DNA of 64,000 bases. Source: Oscillospiraceae bacterium. Lineage in GTDB: Bacteria > Bacillota > Clostridia > Oscillospirales > Ruminococcaceae. Below are positions 7,844-15,669 of the stretch, one piece after another. The position numbers were made by a program, and so were the translations under genes. Under the pieces are notes generated by a model, which worked only from the letters and a program-made list of their open reading frames with translations, was not told where the DNA came from and made no database searches. Numbering within the stretch: the stretch's first letter is position 1; every line of letters starts with the position of its first letter. Where the stretch lies: positions 930,001 to 994,000 of the forward strand of contig CP107210.1 of NCBI GenBank assembly GCA_025757985.1. Reading direction: 5' to 3'.

Positions 7844-8872
7844 TTAGAGGCTATACTCAGGGAATGCATATACCGGGTTGAAATCCGGTAAGAACTTAAT
7901 TTGAATCCAGCCTGTCTGGCCCGGTGCCAAAGAGCTCCCGTTGCCAACACTGATGCTAAAATGCAAATGATTTGCGCTAGAAACACCAGTTGTTCCAATG
8001 GTGCCAATGATCTGTCCTTTCTTAACAGTATCACCGGGGCGTACAGTCGGGTTTTCTGCCATATGCATATAAATAGATCTTGCGTATGCACCAGAACGAT
8101 TGTCAGAATGACCATTAAATGGATTCACGTGATTGATTGCGATGCAGTTGCCCATGGATTCCATTGTGTTATCGTGACTAGTAGTGCCCGGCTTCCAACT
8201 GCCAGAGGAATTTTGTGTATATGCAACGATACCATCTGCAATTGCATATACATTATGATCCTGGGCAATATCACGAATATCCATTGCGGGGTGAGAATAC
8301 GAATACGTTCTGCTATATTTCCGAGAAACGGTCGGATAAACATAGTCACCGTACGGGCCTACACCACCGCCACTATTGGTAGAATCGCCACCACTGGAAC
8401 CACCGCTGGACTGTGATGCACAAAGCTGCCACACCTGGTTATCGGCGTTAGATGCCGTTTCCCAAGTCAGCCCTGCATTGTTCGCGTTAGATGCCGGAGT
8501 CAGATAAAGATTGTGCTTGATTAGTTTGATGCGATACAGGCTATTGGCAGCATCAACAGTTAGCAAATCAATCAGCGCGTCATCGAAATTGTTATACACA
8601 GGGAAGAAATCGCAAACGCTGCCTGCTTTACTACCATAGATGTTCAAGCCAAACATCTTCGTCTCATCTTTAAAATCCGTCGAAAGAGCCGAAATCAGCT
8701 GACACCCACCATCGACTTTGTGAACTTGAAGTCGCTGATCCGCAGCCCCCGTTGCCGTATAAAGCGTGGCTTTCTGATGGCTAGAGATAGCACCCTCACC
8801 ATAGCGATTCAACCAATAATTGCTTTTGCCTCGATACGGGCGAAAATAGTAAAATCTTTCAAAAGTATACAT
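7844..8872 (-). CDS. Ricin-type lectin + M23 metallopeptidase (lysin H5)
   Basis: 342 aa, no signal peptide. The lectin (1-150) is of the H2 subtype (YYFRPYRG, WLNRYGE, DNQVWQL). The M23 domain (175-335) is of the H1 subtype (shared GPYGxYVYPT entry, HPAMDIRD, YMHMA, NHLHFSI), so H5 combines the binding module of one paralogue with the enzyme of another. Catalytic residues are intact. There is no divergent lipoprotein; the nearest one is L4, convergent at its 3' side. Confidence 0.87.
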   Translation of the reverse strand: MYTFERFYYFRPYRGKSNYWLNRYGEGAISSHQKATLYTATGAADQRLQVHKVDGGCQLISALSTDFKDETKMFGLNIYGSKAGSVCDFFPVYNNFDDALIDLLTVDAANSLYRIKLIKHNLYLTPASNANNAGLTWETASNADNQVWQLCASQSSGGSSGGDSTNSGGGVGPYGDYVYPTVSRKYSRTYSYSHPAMDIRDIAQDHNVYAIADGIVAYTQNSSGSWKPGTTSHDNTMESMGNCIAINHVNPFNGHSDNRSGAYARSIYMHMAENPTVRPGDTVKKGQIIGTIGTTGVSSANHLHFSISVGNGSSLAPGQTGWIQIKFLPDFNPVYAFPEYSL

Positions 8873-8903
8873 GCTTTGTCACTCCTTTGATTGATTGGCA
8901 TTC

Positions 8904-8969
8904 GCACCTCGTCAGGCGCTTTTTTGAACGTTCACTAAATAAAGAGCTTATGCAGAAGGTTTTGTAAAC
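8904..8969 (-). promoter_or_regulatory. TcdR/UviA-type promoter and structured leader of H5
   Basis: -35 TTTACA (8964-8969), 16 bases, -10 CTCTTT (8942-8947). Palindrome TGAACGTTCA at 8925-8934. Hairpin GCACCT/AGGCGC at 8904-8919, kept in the RNA by a G-U pair. Confidence 0.8.
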
Positions 8970-8985
8970 CAAGAACCGAAAACAA

Positions 8986-9975
8986 TTAAAATCCATTAAT
9001 GGCATTGGCCTTATCAACAAGTTCCTGAAGTTTGTTGGAAAGGTAGGGGCCGGGGCAGGCAGTAGCGGCATACATGCTGTGCCACGTCAAGTTTTCCCCT
9101 TTAACTAATTTGCCCAGACTGTTGCGGCGGGCGATATCTGCAACCAGCGTTACAAGAGTATTGAACGTCGTATCCGATACGGGCCAATCTGGAGCACCAG
9201 CGCTGTTAGAGGTTTCAATCGTTACTGCGCGGCAGTTTGCCTCCCAGTTACCGTTCGTCCAGGCCACATCATTCTCGTGGACATACTGGCCGATGCTGGT
9301 TTCAGAAACACCGTAGTGGGAAGACCCCTTTCGTCCTTCACGCTGCCACAGTGCGCCCAGCGCGTCAATGGTCAAAATGCTTGCGCAATGGTGAATTGTG
9401 ATTTCAGAAATAGTCCCACCCTGTGCTTTGCGGTCTTTCGTGTAATTTCCTTCGTAAGCCGGAATAAATTTGGTTACCAGCTTCGAATCGGGAACATTAG
9501 AGACTTCTCCGCTATCACTGCCATCACTGCCGGTGCCAGGTTTCAAAATGGTGAACATCTGTTCTTCTTCGCCCGTATAGGCACTCCATTTTAGGGCAGT
9601 GCCAACAGCCGTCAGGTAAATGCTGCGGTCCCGCAGCATAAGATAATAAGTATTGGGGCGATTTTCTACCTCAACGGTAGTAATAACCGTGTCAGTATCA
9701 TCCGCGGTATTCAGGTGCCAAACGATGCAATTGGTGTTTCGCGTATTATAGTTCAACGCGTACCAGCCTTCGCCCCGCTGCAAAACAATGCGGACATTGC
9801 CATTGCCTCCGAAATTTTCCAACGCCCAACGCTGATCAGGGTTGTTCGTGCGGTTGAAAAGGTTAACCGTTTCACCGTTTTTTACGGTACCATCCTCGTG
9901 ATTGCCCAGGACGTTCACGTATTTACCCGTAGCTACGTTCTGAATCTCGTAGTAATGGTTAAATTCGTATGCCAT
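8986..9975 (-). CDS. Ricin-type lectin + type-2 N-acetylmuramoyl-L-alanine amidase (lysin H6)
   Basis: 329 aa, no signal peptide. Residues 1-150 are a lectin related to H3/H4 (NNPDQRWALE, WYALNYNT). Residues 170-325 are an Amidase_2/PGRP-like domain with Zn ligands in TIHHCAS, TWHSMYAATACPGPYL (His and Cys) and substrate motif HYGVSE. It would cleave the bond between muramic acid and L-Ala. The ATG at 9975 is chosen because AGGAG lies 8 bases before it; an in-frame ATG 36 bases upstream lacks an RBS. It shares its upstream region with the holin gene, as in phage lysis cassettes, but no other phage gene is present. Confidence 0.88.
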   Translation of the reverse strand: MAYEFNHYYEIQNVATGKYVNVLGNHEDGTVKNGETVNLFNRTNNPDQRWALENFGGNGNVRIVLQRGEGWYALNYNTRNTNCIVWHLNTADDTDTVITTVEVENRPNTYYLMLRDRSIYLTAVGTALKWSAYTGEEEQMFTILKPGTGSDGSDSGEVSNVPDSKLVTKFIPAYEGNYTKDRKAQGGTISEITIHHCASILTIDALGALWQREGRKGSSHYGVSETSIGQYVHENDVAWTNGNWEANCRAVTIETSNSAGAPDWPVSDTTFNTLVTLVADIARRNSLGKLVKGENLTWHSMYAATACPGPYLSNKLQELVDKANAINGF

Positions 9976-9995
9976 TTTTATTCTCCTTTTTTCAT

Positions 9996-10048
9996 CTTTT
10001 TGAGTGGCCACTCAAAAAGTAAAGAGAGCAAATACTGTAAAATGTAAA
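9996..10048 (-). promoter_or_regulatory. TcdR/UviA-type promoter of H6 with 24-bp palindrome
   Basis: -35 TTTACA (10043-10048), 16 bases, -10 CTCTTT (10021-10026). Just downstream lies a perfect 24-bp palindrome (9996-10019, half CTTTTTGAGTGG) in place of the TGAACGTTCA dyad of the other copies. Confidence 0.8.
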
Positions 10049-10053
10049 TCGCG

Positions 10054-10081
10054 TTTACATTTTGCGGTATTTACTCTCTTT
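10054..10081 (+). promoter_or_regulatory. TcdR/UviA-type promoter of the holin gene
   Basis: Plus-strand TTTACA (10054-10059), 16 bases, CTCTTT (10076-10081). It is back-to-back with the H6 promoter; the two -35 boxes are 5 bases apart. Confidence 0.8.
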
Positions 10082-10117
10082 GAATAGTAAATGAGCAAAA
10101 GGAGAATCTATTGAGGT

Positions 10118-10576
10118 ATGCAAACAGATTCTGTTGAAAAGGCTGCCGGTGTTGGTGCCATTGGCTTATGGGCTGCAATGCACGGCTGGCTTGGTTGGCT
10201 TGTTGTCTTGTATGCTGCCTGTATGATGCTGGATTGTCTGACCGGCACAGCACAAGCCATTAAAAATGGCGAATGGAGTTCCCATAAAGCCAGGCAAGGG
10301 TTGTGGCATAAAGGCGGAAGCATCATTATGGTTTTTGTCAGTGTCTTGACCGACATTTTGCTTGGATTAACGCTGAATCACATTTCAGGACTTACCCTTC
10401 CTTTTAATTATGACATGCTGCTTACGCCAATCGTCCTGTTTTGGTACATTGTATCCGAATTGGGGAGTATTCTGGAAAACGCAGAAAAGATGGGAGCATC
10501 GATTCCACCATTACTAAAAAACGCTATTGAGAAAATGCGTGACAGCGATAATGATAAACATAATACTTCCATATAA
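10118..10576 (+). CDS. TcdE/UviB-like holin (toxin secretion/phage lysis holin family)
   Basis: 152-aa membrane protein. Three or four hydrophobic segments (about 24-40, 65-90, 95-120) and family hallmarks can be read: DCLTGTAQAIKNGEWSS, R-x-G-x-x-K, the D in TDILLG, and SELGSILENAEKMGASIPPLL near the end. This family includes phage holins and TcdE, which releases C. difficile toxins lacking signal peptides. Here it would release the leaderless lysins. Its promoter is of the same class as theirs. AGGAG lies a long 13 bases before the ATG, so the start is slightly uncertain. Confidence 0.88.
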   Translation: MQTDSVEKAAGVGAIGLWAAMHGWLGWLVVLYAACMMLDCLTGTAQAIKNGEWSSHKARQGLWHKGGSIIMVFVSVLTDILLGLTLNHISGLTLPFNYDMLLTPIVLFWYIVSELGSILENAEKMGASIPPLLKNAIEKMRDSDNDKHNTSI

Positions 10577-10628
10577 AATTCATATCATGAAGATGTTACA
10601 GACGTTGATTTTAAATGGGCGTAAACAA

Positions 10629-10666
10629 AAAATAGCCGCCCATCGGTCAGTGCGGACGGCTATTTT
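10629..10666 (+). terminator. Terminator after the holin gene
   Basis: Arms AAAATAGCCG/CGGCTATTTT with an 18-base loop, A- and T-flanked, so usable in both directions between the holin and the convergent M23 gene. Confidence 0.75.
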
Positions 10667-10711
10667 GCTTATTAGTGGATTCACTATTTCATCGATGTTT
10701 TTCTTTACAAT

Positions 10712-12439
10712 TTACGTTCCGAAATAACTCATTGCGTCTGCCCTGCTTCCGTTTACATGTACCTCCAAGTGCAGATGGCTGCCTGTGGCTCGCCCAGTGT
10801 GGCCGACATAGCCGATGACCTGCCCGGCCTGCACTTGTTGGCCGGTGGTGACACAAATGCGGGAGCAGTGGGCGTACAGTGTTTCCAGCCCGCCGCCGTG
10901 GTCGATTTGAATGTAATAACCGTAGCTGCCGCCCCAACTGTCAAGACCGTTGGCAACGGTGACGATGCCATCTGCAGCGGCGAGGATCGGCGTACCCTCG
11001 GCGCAGGCAATGTCGGTGCCGGTGTGGGAGCTGACTTCGCCGGTAATGGGATCCACTCGGTGACCAAATTGAGAAGTAATCGTACCCGCCACTGGCAGCG
11101 GCCATTGCAGGGTGCCTGTCGGGATGCGGGTGCTGTCCGGGTTCATAAGTTTTCCCCCGCCCTGCTCAAAGCCGCCGAGCAATTCTGCCCACAGTTCCTC
11201 ATACTGCGGGTCTTGTAAAAGTTGCAGATAGGTGTTCTGACGGGTGGTGAAATGATAATCTGCCGCCATCTCATCGGGTGTTTTGTGGGTCAGCTCAATA
11301 ACAAGGACGGTTTCAGTTATCTCTGTGGTGGTCGGGTTTCCGTCCTCATCGGTGGTTTCTATTGTGGTAGTCTCCGGGTGGGTGGAACAATCCACCGCAT
11401 TCATCGCCCACATAGTTTCCCGCAGTTTATCTACCTGCTCCTCTGTCAGTGCCGCAACGGGTGCGCCTTGTTCATTTCCTGAAACATACGAAGAAAAGAC
11501 CGCCAGGACATCTTGCCAACGAATGTAGTACACGTCATCGTTGGCTGTAATGTCTTGGCGGTCATGCTGTACGGTGTCGGAGATTTCTTCCAGCCTGTCG
11601 CGGTATTCTGCTGTCAGTGTTTCTACTGCCTGTTGCACGGTAATTGTGTCGGTGTTGGGCGCATTGGCGGCAAAAAAGATGCCATAGGCCGAGCCGGACA
11701 CAAAGGCCACAAGGCTGATGACAATAATAATGCTGAGTGCCACGCTAATCCCTGCAGCAATGGCCGCGACAAGACTGTGCAGGCCGACAAGAAAATGCCG
11801 TATTGCCGAGCGCACCGCCACAGCCGTCTTGCGGGTGCTGCTGGCGGCTTTCTGGATAGCAAGCTGCACTTGACGGGTACGGGTCTGCATTTGTGCTTGG
11901 GTTGTTATGCTCCACACAGTTTCATTTGCGGCGGTTCGCAGTTGGCGCTGACTTTGGGTCACACCGCGAATATCGCGCGGCACGGTCTTGGCGGTGACGG
12001 CTTTTTCTTTTGCTCGCTGGCGGGGCAAATCCGCCCCACGGCGCGAGCGCTGCTCTGCATCGGTCAGCGTGTCGTACCCAGCCTGTTTCGGGCTGACACC
12101 GCGCTCACTGGCGGTGTGGGCGCGGGTGGTTTCGGTTTGTTCTGCGGCATGGCGTTCTCGGTACTTTTCTATCTGCTTGCGGGCAAACTTGCGGCCCTGC
12201 TGTACGGTGAAATCGGTGTTTTGTTTGATAGCCGAATAGGATGTATCGGTTACCACCGTGCTGGTATCTTGCGCAGTGGTATAATCACCGTCTCCCTGCG
12301 TAGAAGTGCTTTCTCGCAGCATGGTTCGGCTTTTCTCCTTGGCCTCCGTCCACGCCTTTTTCAGCGCAGCTTTCGGGATTTCCCCGGTTGCATTGCTTCT
12401 CGGCATATGCGCGGTTGGCTTTTCTTTAATATCTTTCAT
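10712..12439 (-). CDS. Conjugative-element M23 peptidase (CD1108-like)
   Basis: 575 aa. A long charged cytoplasmic N-terminus (1-220), one transmembrane segment (about 228-265), an extracellular linker region, and a C-terminal M23 domain with HTGTD, YAHC and HLH (GSHLHLE). In type IV secretion of Gram-positive bacteria such membrane-anchored hydrolases open the wall for the transfer channel. GGGGTGAT before the ATG at 12439 favours this start over one 18 bases upstream. It belongs to the transfer operon headed by VirB4 and is unrelated to the leaderless lysins next door apart from the shared fold. Confidence 0.85.
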   Translation of the reverse strand: MKDIKEKPTAHMPRSNATGEIPKAALKKAWTEAKEKSRTMLRESTSTQGDGDYTTAQDTSTVVTDTSYSAIKQNTDFTVQQGRKFARKQIEKYRERHAAEQTETTRAHTASERGVSPKQAGYDTLTDAEQRSRRGADLPRQRAKEKAVTAKTVPRDIRGVTQSQRQLRTAANETVWSITTQAQMQTRTRQVQLAIQKAASSTRKTAVAVRSAIRHFLVGLHSLVAAIAAGISVALSIIIVISLVAFVSGSAYGIFFAANAPNTDTITVQQAVETLTAEYRDRLEEISDTVQHDRQDITANDDVYYIRWQDVLAVFSSYVSGNEQGAPVAALTEEQVDKLRETMWAMNAVDCSTHPETTTIETTDEDGNPTTTEITETVLVIELTHKTPDEMAADYHFTTRQNTYLQLLQDPQYEELWAELLGGFEQGGGKLMNPDSTRIPTGTLQWPLPVAGTITSQFGHRVDPITGEVSSHTGTDIACAEGTPILAAADGIVTVANGLDSWGGSYGYYIQIDHGGGLETLYAHCSRICVTTGQQVQAGQVIGYVGHTGRATGSHLHLEVHVNGSRADAMSYFGT

Positions 12440-12694
12440 GGCATCACCCCACGTCATAAATTATTCAAATTGAATTTCAAAATCGTTCAAACAGCTTTTA
12501 AATTCTACACACAAGTCGCCGCTATAATAAGTCTCGTAATCAAAACAAACGCGGGAAGCATCCCGCACACCACTGCGCCTTAGACCATGCCAGAGCAATC
12601 GCTCGGTCAAGGCCAGACAACAAATTAGGCTGCAAGGCCATTACATATAAAAACAATGCTGTATCTTCCAACTCTGGGCGATGCAGCATTTTCT

Positions 12695-12722
12695 TTGCAA
12701 TTATAAAAAATGTCGTTATAAT
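12695..12722 (+). promoter_or_regulatory. Sigma-A-type promoter
   Basis: TTGCAA, 16-base spacer, TATAAT, 32 bases before the start of the following small gene. Confidence 0.6.
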
Positions 12723-12754
12723 AAGAGTATAACTTTGAAACGCGAGGTTCACCC

Positions 12755-12961
12755 ATGAATTTATATATCAGCGCCACCGAATATGATTGCCACACCCTGC
12801 TGAAAGCAGCCGAGATGGCAGGGCTTGCGGGGATCATCGGTTTTCATGAGGCCGGGGACGGCTATCTGGTGACCTTCCCGCAGAGGGAAAATGTTCAGGC
12901 TCTGATAGATGACTATAAGGGACGGCTGCGGGATTTGGAAAACAATATTTGGCAGCATTAA
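12755..12961 (+). CDS. Small protein of unknown function
   Basis: 68 aa, acidic and soluble, no family recognised. Supported by GAGG 8 bases before the ATG and a good upstream promoter. The sequence reads like a small alpha/beta fold (SATEYDCHTLLKAAEMAG, then GDGYLVTFPQ). It is probably cotranscribed with the CPCC gene and lies antisense to the transfer operon as a two-gene cargo insert between VirB4 and the M23 gene. Confidence 0.6.
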   Translation: MNLYISATEYDCHTLLKAAEMAGLAGIIGFHEAGDGYLVTFPQRENVQALIDDYKGRLRDLENNIWQH

Positions 12962-13008
12962 AATAGGTCTATAAATTTGCAAAATGAAAGGGGCGAACAA
13001 ACTCCGTA

Positions 13009-13263
13009 ATGAAAAAATATCCATGTCCTTGTTGTGGATTTCTTACCTACAATGTCCCGGCAGATGAAGATTGTGGGTATATTTGTCCCGTTTGCTTTTG
13101 GGAGAATGACCCGTTCATCACTTCTGATAACGAGCCAAGCGACTCCAATCATGGAACAACACTAAAAGAAGCAAAATCCAATTTCTTGCAATTCGGTGCT
13201 TGCGTAAAAGAAATGCTACGCTATGTTCGGCCACCGAGAGATGACGAAAAGGAAATATCATAG
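13009..13263 (+). CDS. CPCC-family cysteine-rich protein
   Basis: 84 aa. The N-terminal pattern YPCPCCG...YICPVCFWENDP matches the CPCC family, a likely zinc-binding fold found in many bacteria and often near toxin loci. The role here is unknown. It follows the 68-aa gene by 47 bases and is followed by a terminator, so the two form a short cargo operon. Confidence 0.75.
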   Translation: MKKYPCPCCGFLTYNVPADEDCGYICPVCFWENDPFITSDNEPSDSNHGTTLKEAKSNFLQFGACVKEMLRYVRPPRDDEKEIS

Positions 13264-13292
13264 CGTCGTATTCCAGTTTGCAGCACCCCTTC

Positions 13293-13317
13293 GGACCGCT
13301 TCGGCGGTCCTTTATTT
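13293..13317 (+). terminator. Rho-independent terminator
   Basis: Stem GGACCG/CGGTCC with a CTTCGG loop, then TTTATTT. Confidence 0.8.
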
Positions 13318-13332
13318 TTATATGTCATGGCT

Positions 13333-15669
13333 TTACTCCTTTTTCTCGGACGGGTTAGTCGACATCAATTTATATAGCTTAGTATTTTTGGGAAAAGAAT
13401 TTGTAAAAGGCACGATATTTCCCGCGCAGCGAATCAGCCCGCAGCCTGCGGGGACATTGGTGACATAGCCCAGCTGGTTGTCGGAAATGTTCAGCAGCTT
13501 CGCCAGTTCCGCGCGGTCGGTGGCGCTCTGGTTCAGCATCACGAGAAACTCCGAGTTTGCCAGCATCAGGCGGGCGGTGTCGGAGCGCAGCAACTCATCC
13601 ACATTCTGCGTCAACCCGGTCACAAGTCCGTTGTATTTGCGGATGCGTTTCCACAGCTTGTAGAAAAAATTCGCGCTGTACTCATAGCGGAACAAAATAT
13701 AAAACTCATCGCAAAAAATCCACGTCCTGCGGCCTTTCTTCCAGTTCTGAATGACGCGGTTATAAATCGCATCCAGCGTCACCAGCATTCCCAGCGGCAT
13801 AAGCTGCTCACCCAGTTCGCGGATGTCGTAGGCAATAATGCGCGCTTGCGTGTCCACATTAGTATGCCGGGCAAAGGTGTTCAGTGTGCCTGTAATGAAC
13901 AACTCGGACGACAGTGCCAGCCCCTGTGCTTCGGGTTCCGGCTGCATTTGCAGCAGACGGTAAAAGTCCTGCAGCGTGGGCGGCGTGCCTTTGTAGCCGT
14001 TGCGGATGTAGGGCAGATACACCTGCTCGGTGCAGCGGCCGAGGATGGACTTTTCCTTCGCGGTCACCATGCCGTCACCAATCAGCTGCTCGAACAGCGA
14101 CAGCACAAACTCCGACTTGCTGACGATAGGATTGCGCTCGTCACCGTAGGCACGGTCCATGTCCAGCGCGTTGATGTGGGTATCGGACGTAGCCGAAATG
14201 CGGATCACCTCGCCGCCAAGGGCTTCGGTCAGATAGCCGAACTCCGACTCCGGGTCGAGAATGAGAATGTCATCCTCGGTTGAAAGCGCGATCTGCACGA
14301 TTTCTTCCTTGGCGCTCATGCTCTTGCCGGAGCCGGACACGCCCAAACGGAAGCTGTTACCGTTTAGCAGCAACCGCCGGTCCGCCACGATCATGTTCTT
14401 GCTGACGGCGTTCTGCCCATAGTACAGACCGTTCGGCTCCATGATTTCCTGTGCGCGGAACGGAATCAACACAGCGGTGCTTTCTGTGGTAAGGGTTCGC
14501 AGGGCTTGGATTTTCCGCAGCCCGTAAGGCAGCACCGTGTCCAGCCCGTCCTTCTGCTGCCAGCGCAGCGTGGAAAGCTGGCACAGGTGCTTGCGGGCTG
14601 TCGAGTAGAGCGTTTCGGTGTCGCTGTCGAGCTGCTCTTTGCTGTCGGCCAGATGCACCAGCGTCACCAGCCCGAACATCATGCGCTGGTCGCGGGTCGT
14701 CAGATCGTCCAGCATCTCCTTGGTTTCCTTGCGCTGCAACTCCATGTCGTAAGGAATCGTCGCGGTAAAATTGTTGTTGGCATTCTGGCGGCGCTGCCAG
14801 TTGGTGACGTTCGTCTCGATCCCTAACAGCGTGCTTTGCAGCTGGCGGGCGGCCTCGTCCGTTGGCACAGGCAGGATATCGATGGATAACATCAAGTCGC
14901 GGTCAAGGTCGCAGAGTTCCGACACAAAGCTGTCCTTGATGTAGCTCGCATAGTCCTGCAAATACAGCACCCGACCATAACGGGCATCCAGCTTGAAATG
15001 GTCGGCGGCAAACTCCATGCTGTCCGGGCAGAACCAATCTTTGAAATGCTGGCCGCGTTTGGCGTGTTCGTGGATGTTGAACTCTGCCGCAGCCTGTTCC
15101 CCGGCCTTGAAAAAGTCGCGGAAAATATGCAGGCGCTCATTCAGCGTCAGTTCGGTTGCCACCGAGGAAAGCTGTGCAAGGTGCGTCACCAAATCTGTAC
15201 CCACACGGGAGAAGTAACTGCGGGCCTCATCCGCATTGCGCTTTACCACGCTGACGGTCAGGTAGCGTTCCCGCACGATGCTGTTGCTGGTGCCGGTCAC
15301 TTGGGCGGTCAGCATCTGGTTGAATTCGTGGCGGTACTCGTCCAGCCCGTCATCCTTGTCGGGCAGCAGGACGCTGCGCTCGAACTCAGCCTTGTTGATG
15401 CGGCGGTTATAAATCGTGATTTTGGCTGACGCGCCGGAATCGAGAGCGTTCAGCAGTTCCGAGTAATCAAGGAACATACTGGTTTTGTCCTCTTTGCCGG
15501 CGATGGCGTAGTTGATGTCGGTAAACGACCACGTCTTGGAATACCGGTTGCCGACTTGGAAAATCCCATCCGCAAAGATGCGGCGGATGGGAATGGCATC
15601 CTGCACACTGCGCGGAATACGGAACTTTTCGCGTTCCATCTTCTGCGCTCTCGTCAGGGTCTTAATCAA
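13333..15669 (-). CDS. VirB4-like conjugation ATPase
   Basis: 778-aa type IV secretion ATPase. Walker A in GVSGSGKSMSAKEE (about residue 445), Walker B-like DDILILDPESEFGYL, and C-terminal motifs TWIFCDEFYILF and GLVTGLTQNVDELL typical of VirB4/TraE/TcpF proteins. It works at the cytoplasmic face, energising assembly of the transfer channel and DNA export. Full family length, no breaks. Its ATG overlaps the end of prgI by 4 bases, indicating translational coupling. Confidence 0.95.
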   Translation of the reverse strand: MIKTLTRAQKMEREKFRIPRSVQDAIPIRRIFADGIFQVGNRYSKTWSFTDINYAIAGKEDKTSMFLDYSELLNALDSGASAKITIYNRRINKAEFERSVLLPDKDDGLDEYRHEFNQMLTAQVTGTSNSIVRERYLTVSVVKRNADEARSYFSRVGTDLVTHLAQLSSVATELTLNERLHIFRDFFKAGEQAAAEFNIHEHAKRGQHFKDWFCPDSMEFAADHFKLDARYGRVLYLQDYASYIKDSFVSELCDLDRDLMLSIDILPVPTDEAARQLQSTLLGIETNVTNWQRRQNANNNFTATIPYDMELQRKETKEMLDDLTTRDQRMMFGLVTLVHLADSKEQLDSDTETLYSTARKHLCQLSTLRWQQKDGLDTVLPYGLRKIQALRTLTTESTAVLIPFRAQEIMEPNGLYYGQNAVSKNMIVADRRLLLNGNSFRLGVSGSGKSMSAKEEIVQIALSTEDDILILDPESEFGYLTEALGGEVIRISATSDTHINALDMDRAYGDERNPIVSKSEFVLSLFEQLIGDGMVTAKEKSILGRCTEQVYLPYIRNGYKGTPPTLQDFYRLLQMQPEPEAQGLALSSELFITGTLNTFARHTNVDTQARIIAYDIRELGEQLMPLGMLVTLDAIYNRVIQNWKKGRRTWIFCDEFYILFRYEYSANFFYKLWKRIRKYNGLVTGLTQNVDELLRSDTARLMLANSEFLVMLNQSATDRAELAKLLNISDNQLGYVTNVPAGCGLIRCAGNIVPFTNSFPKNTKLYKLMSTNPSEKKE

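Noticed and set aside
16..10576. Prophage or phage remnant
   Set aside because: Holin and amidase are present, but there are no capsid, tail, terminase or replication genes; each lysin has its own promoter, and lipoproteins alternate with them.
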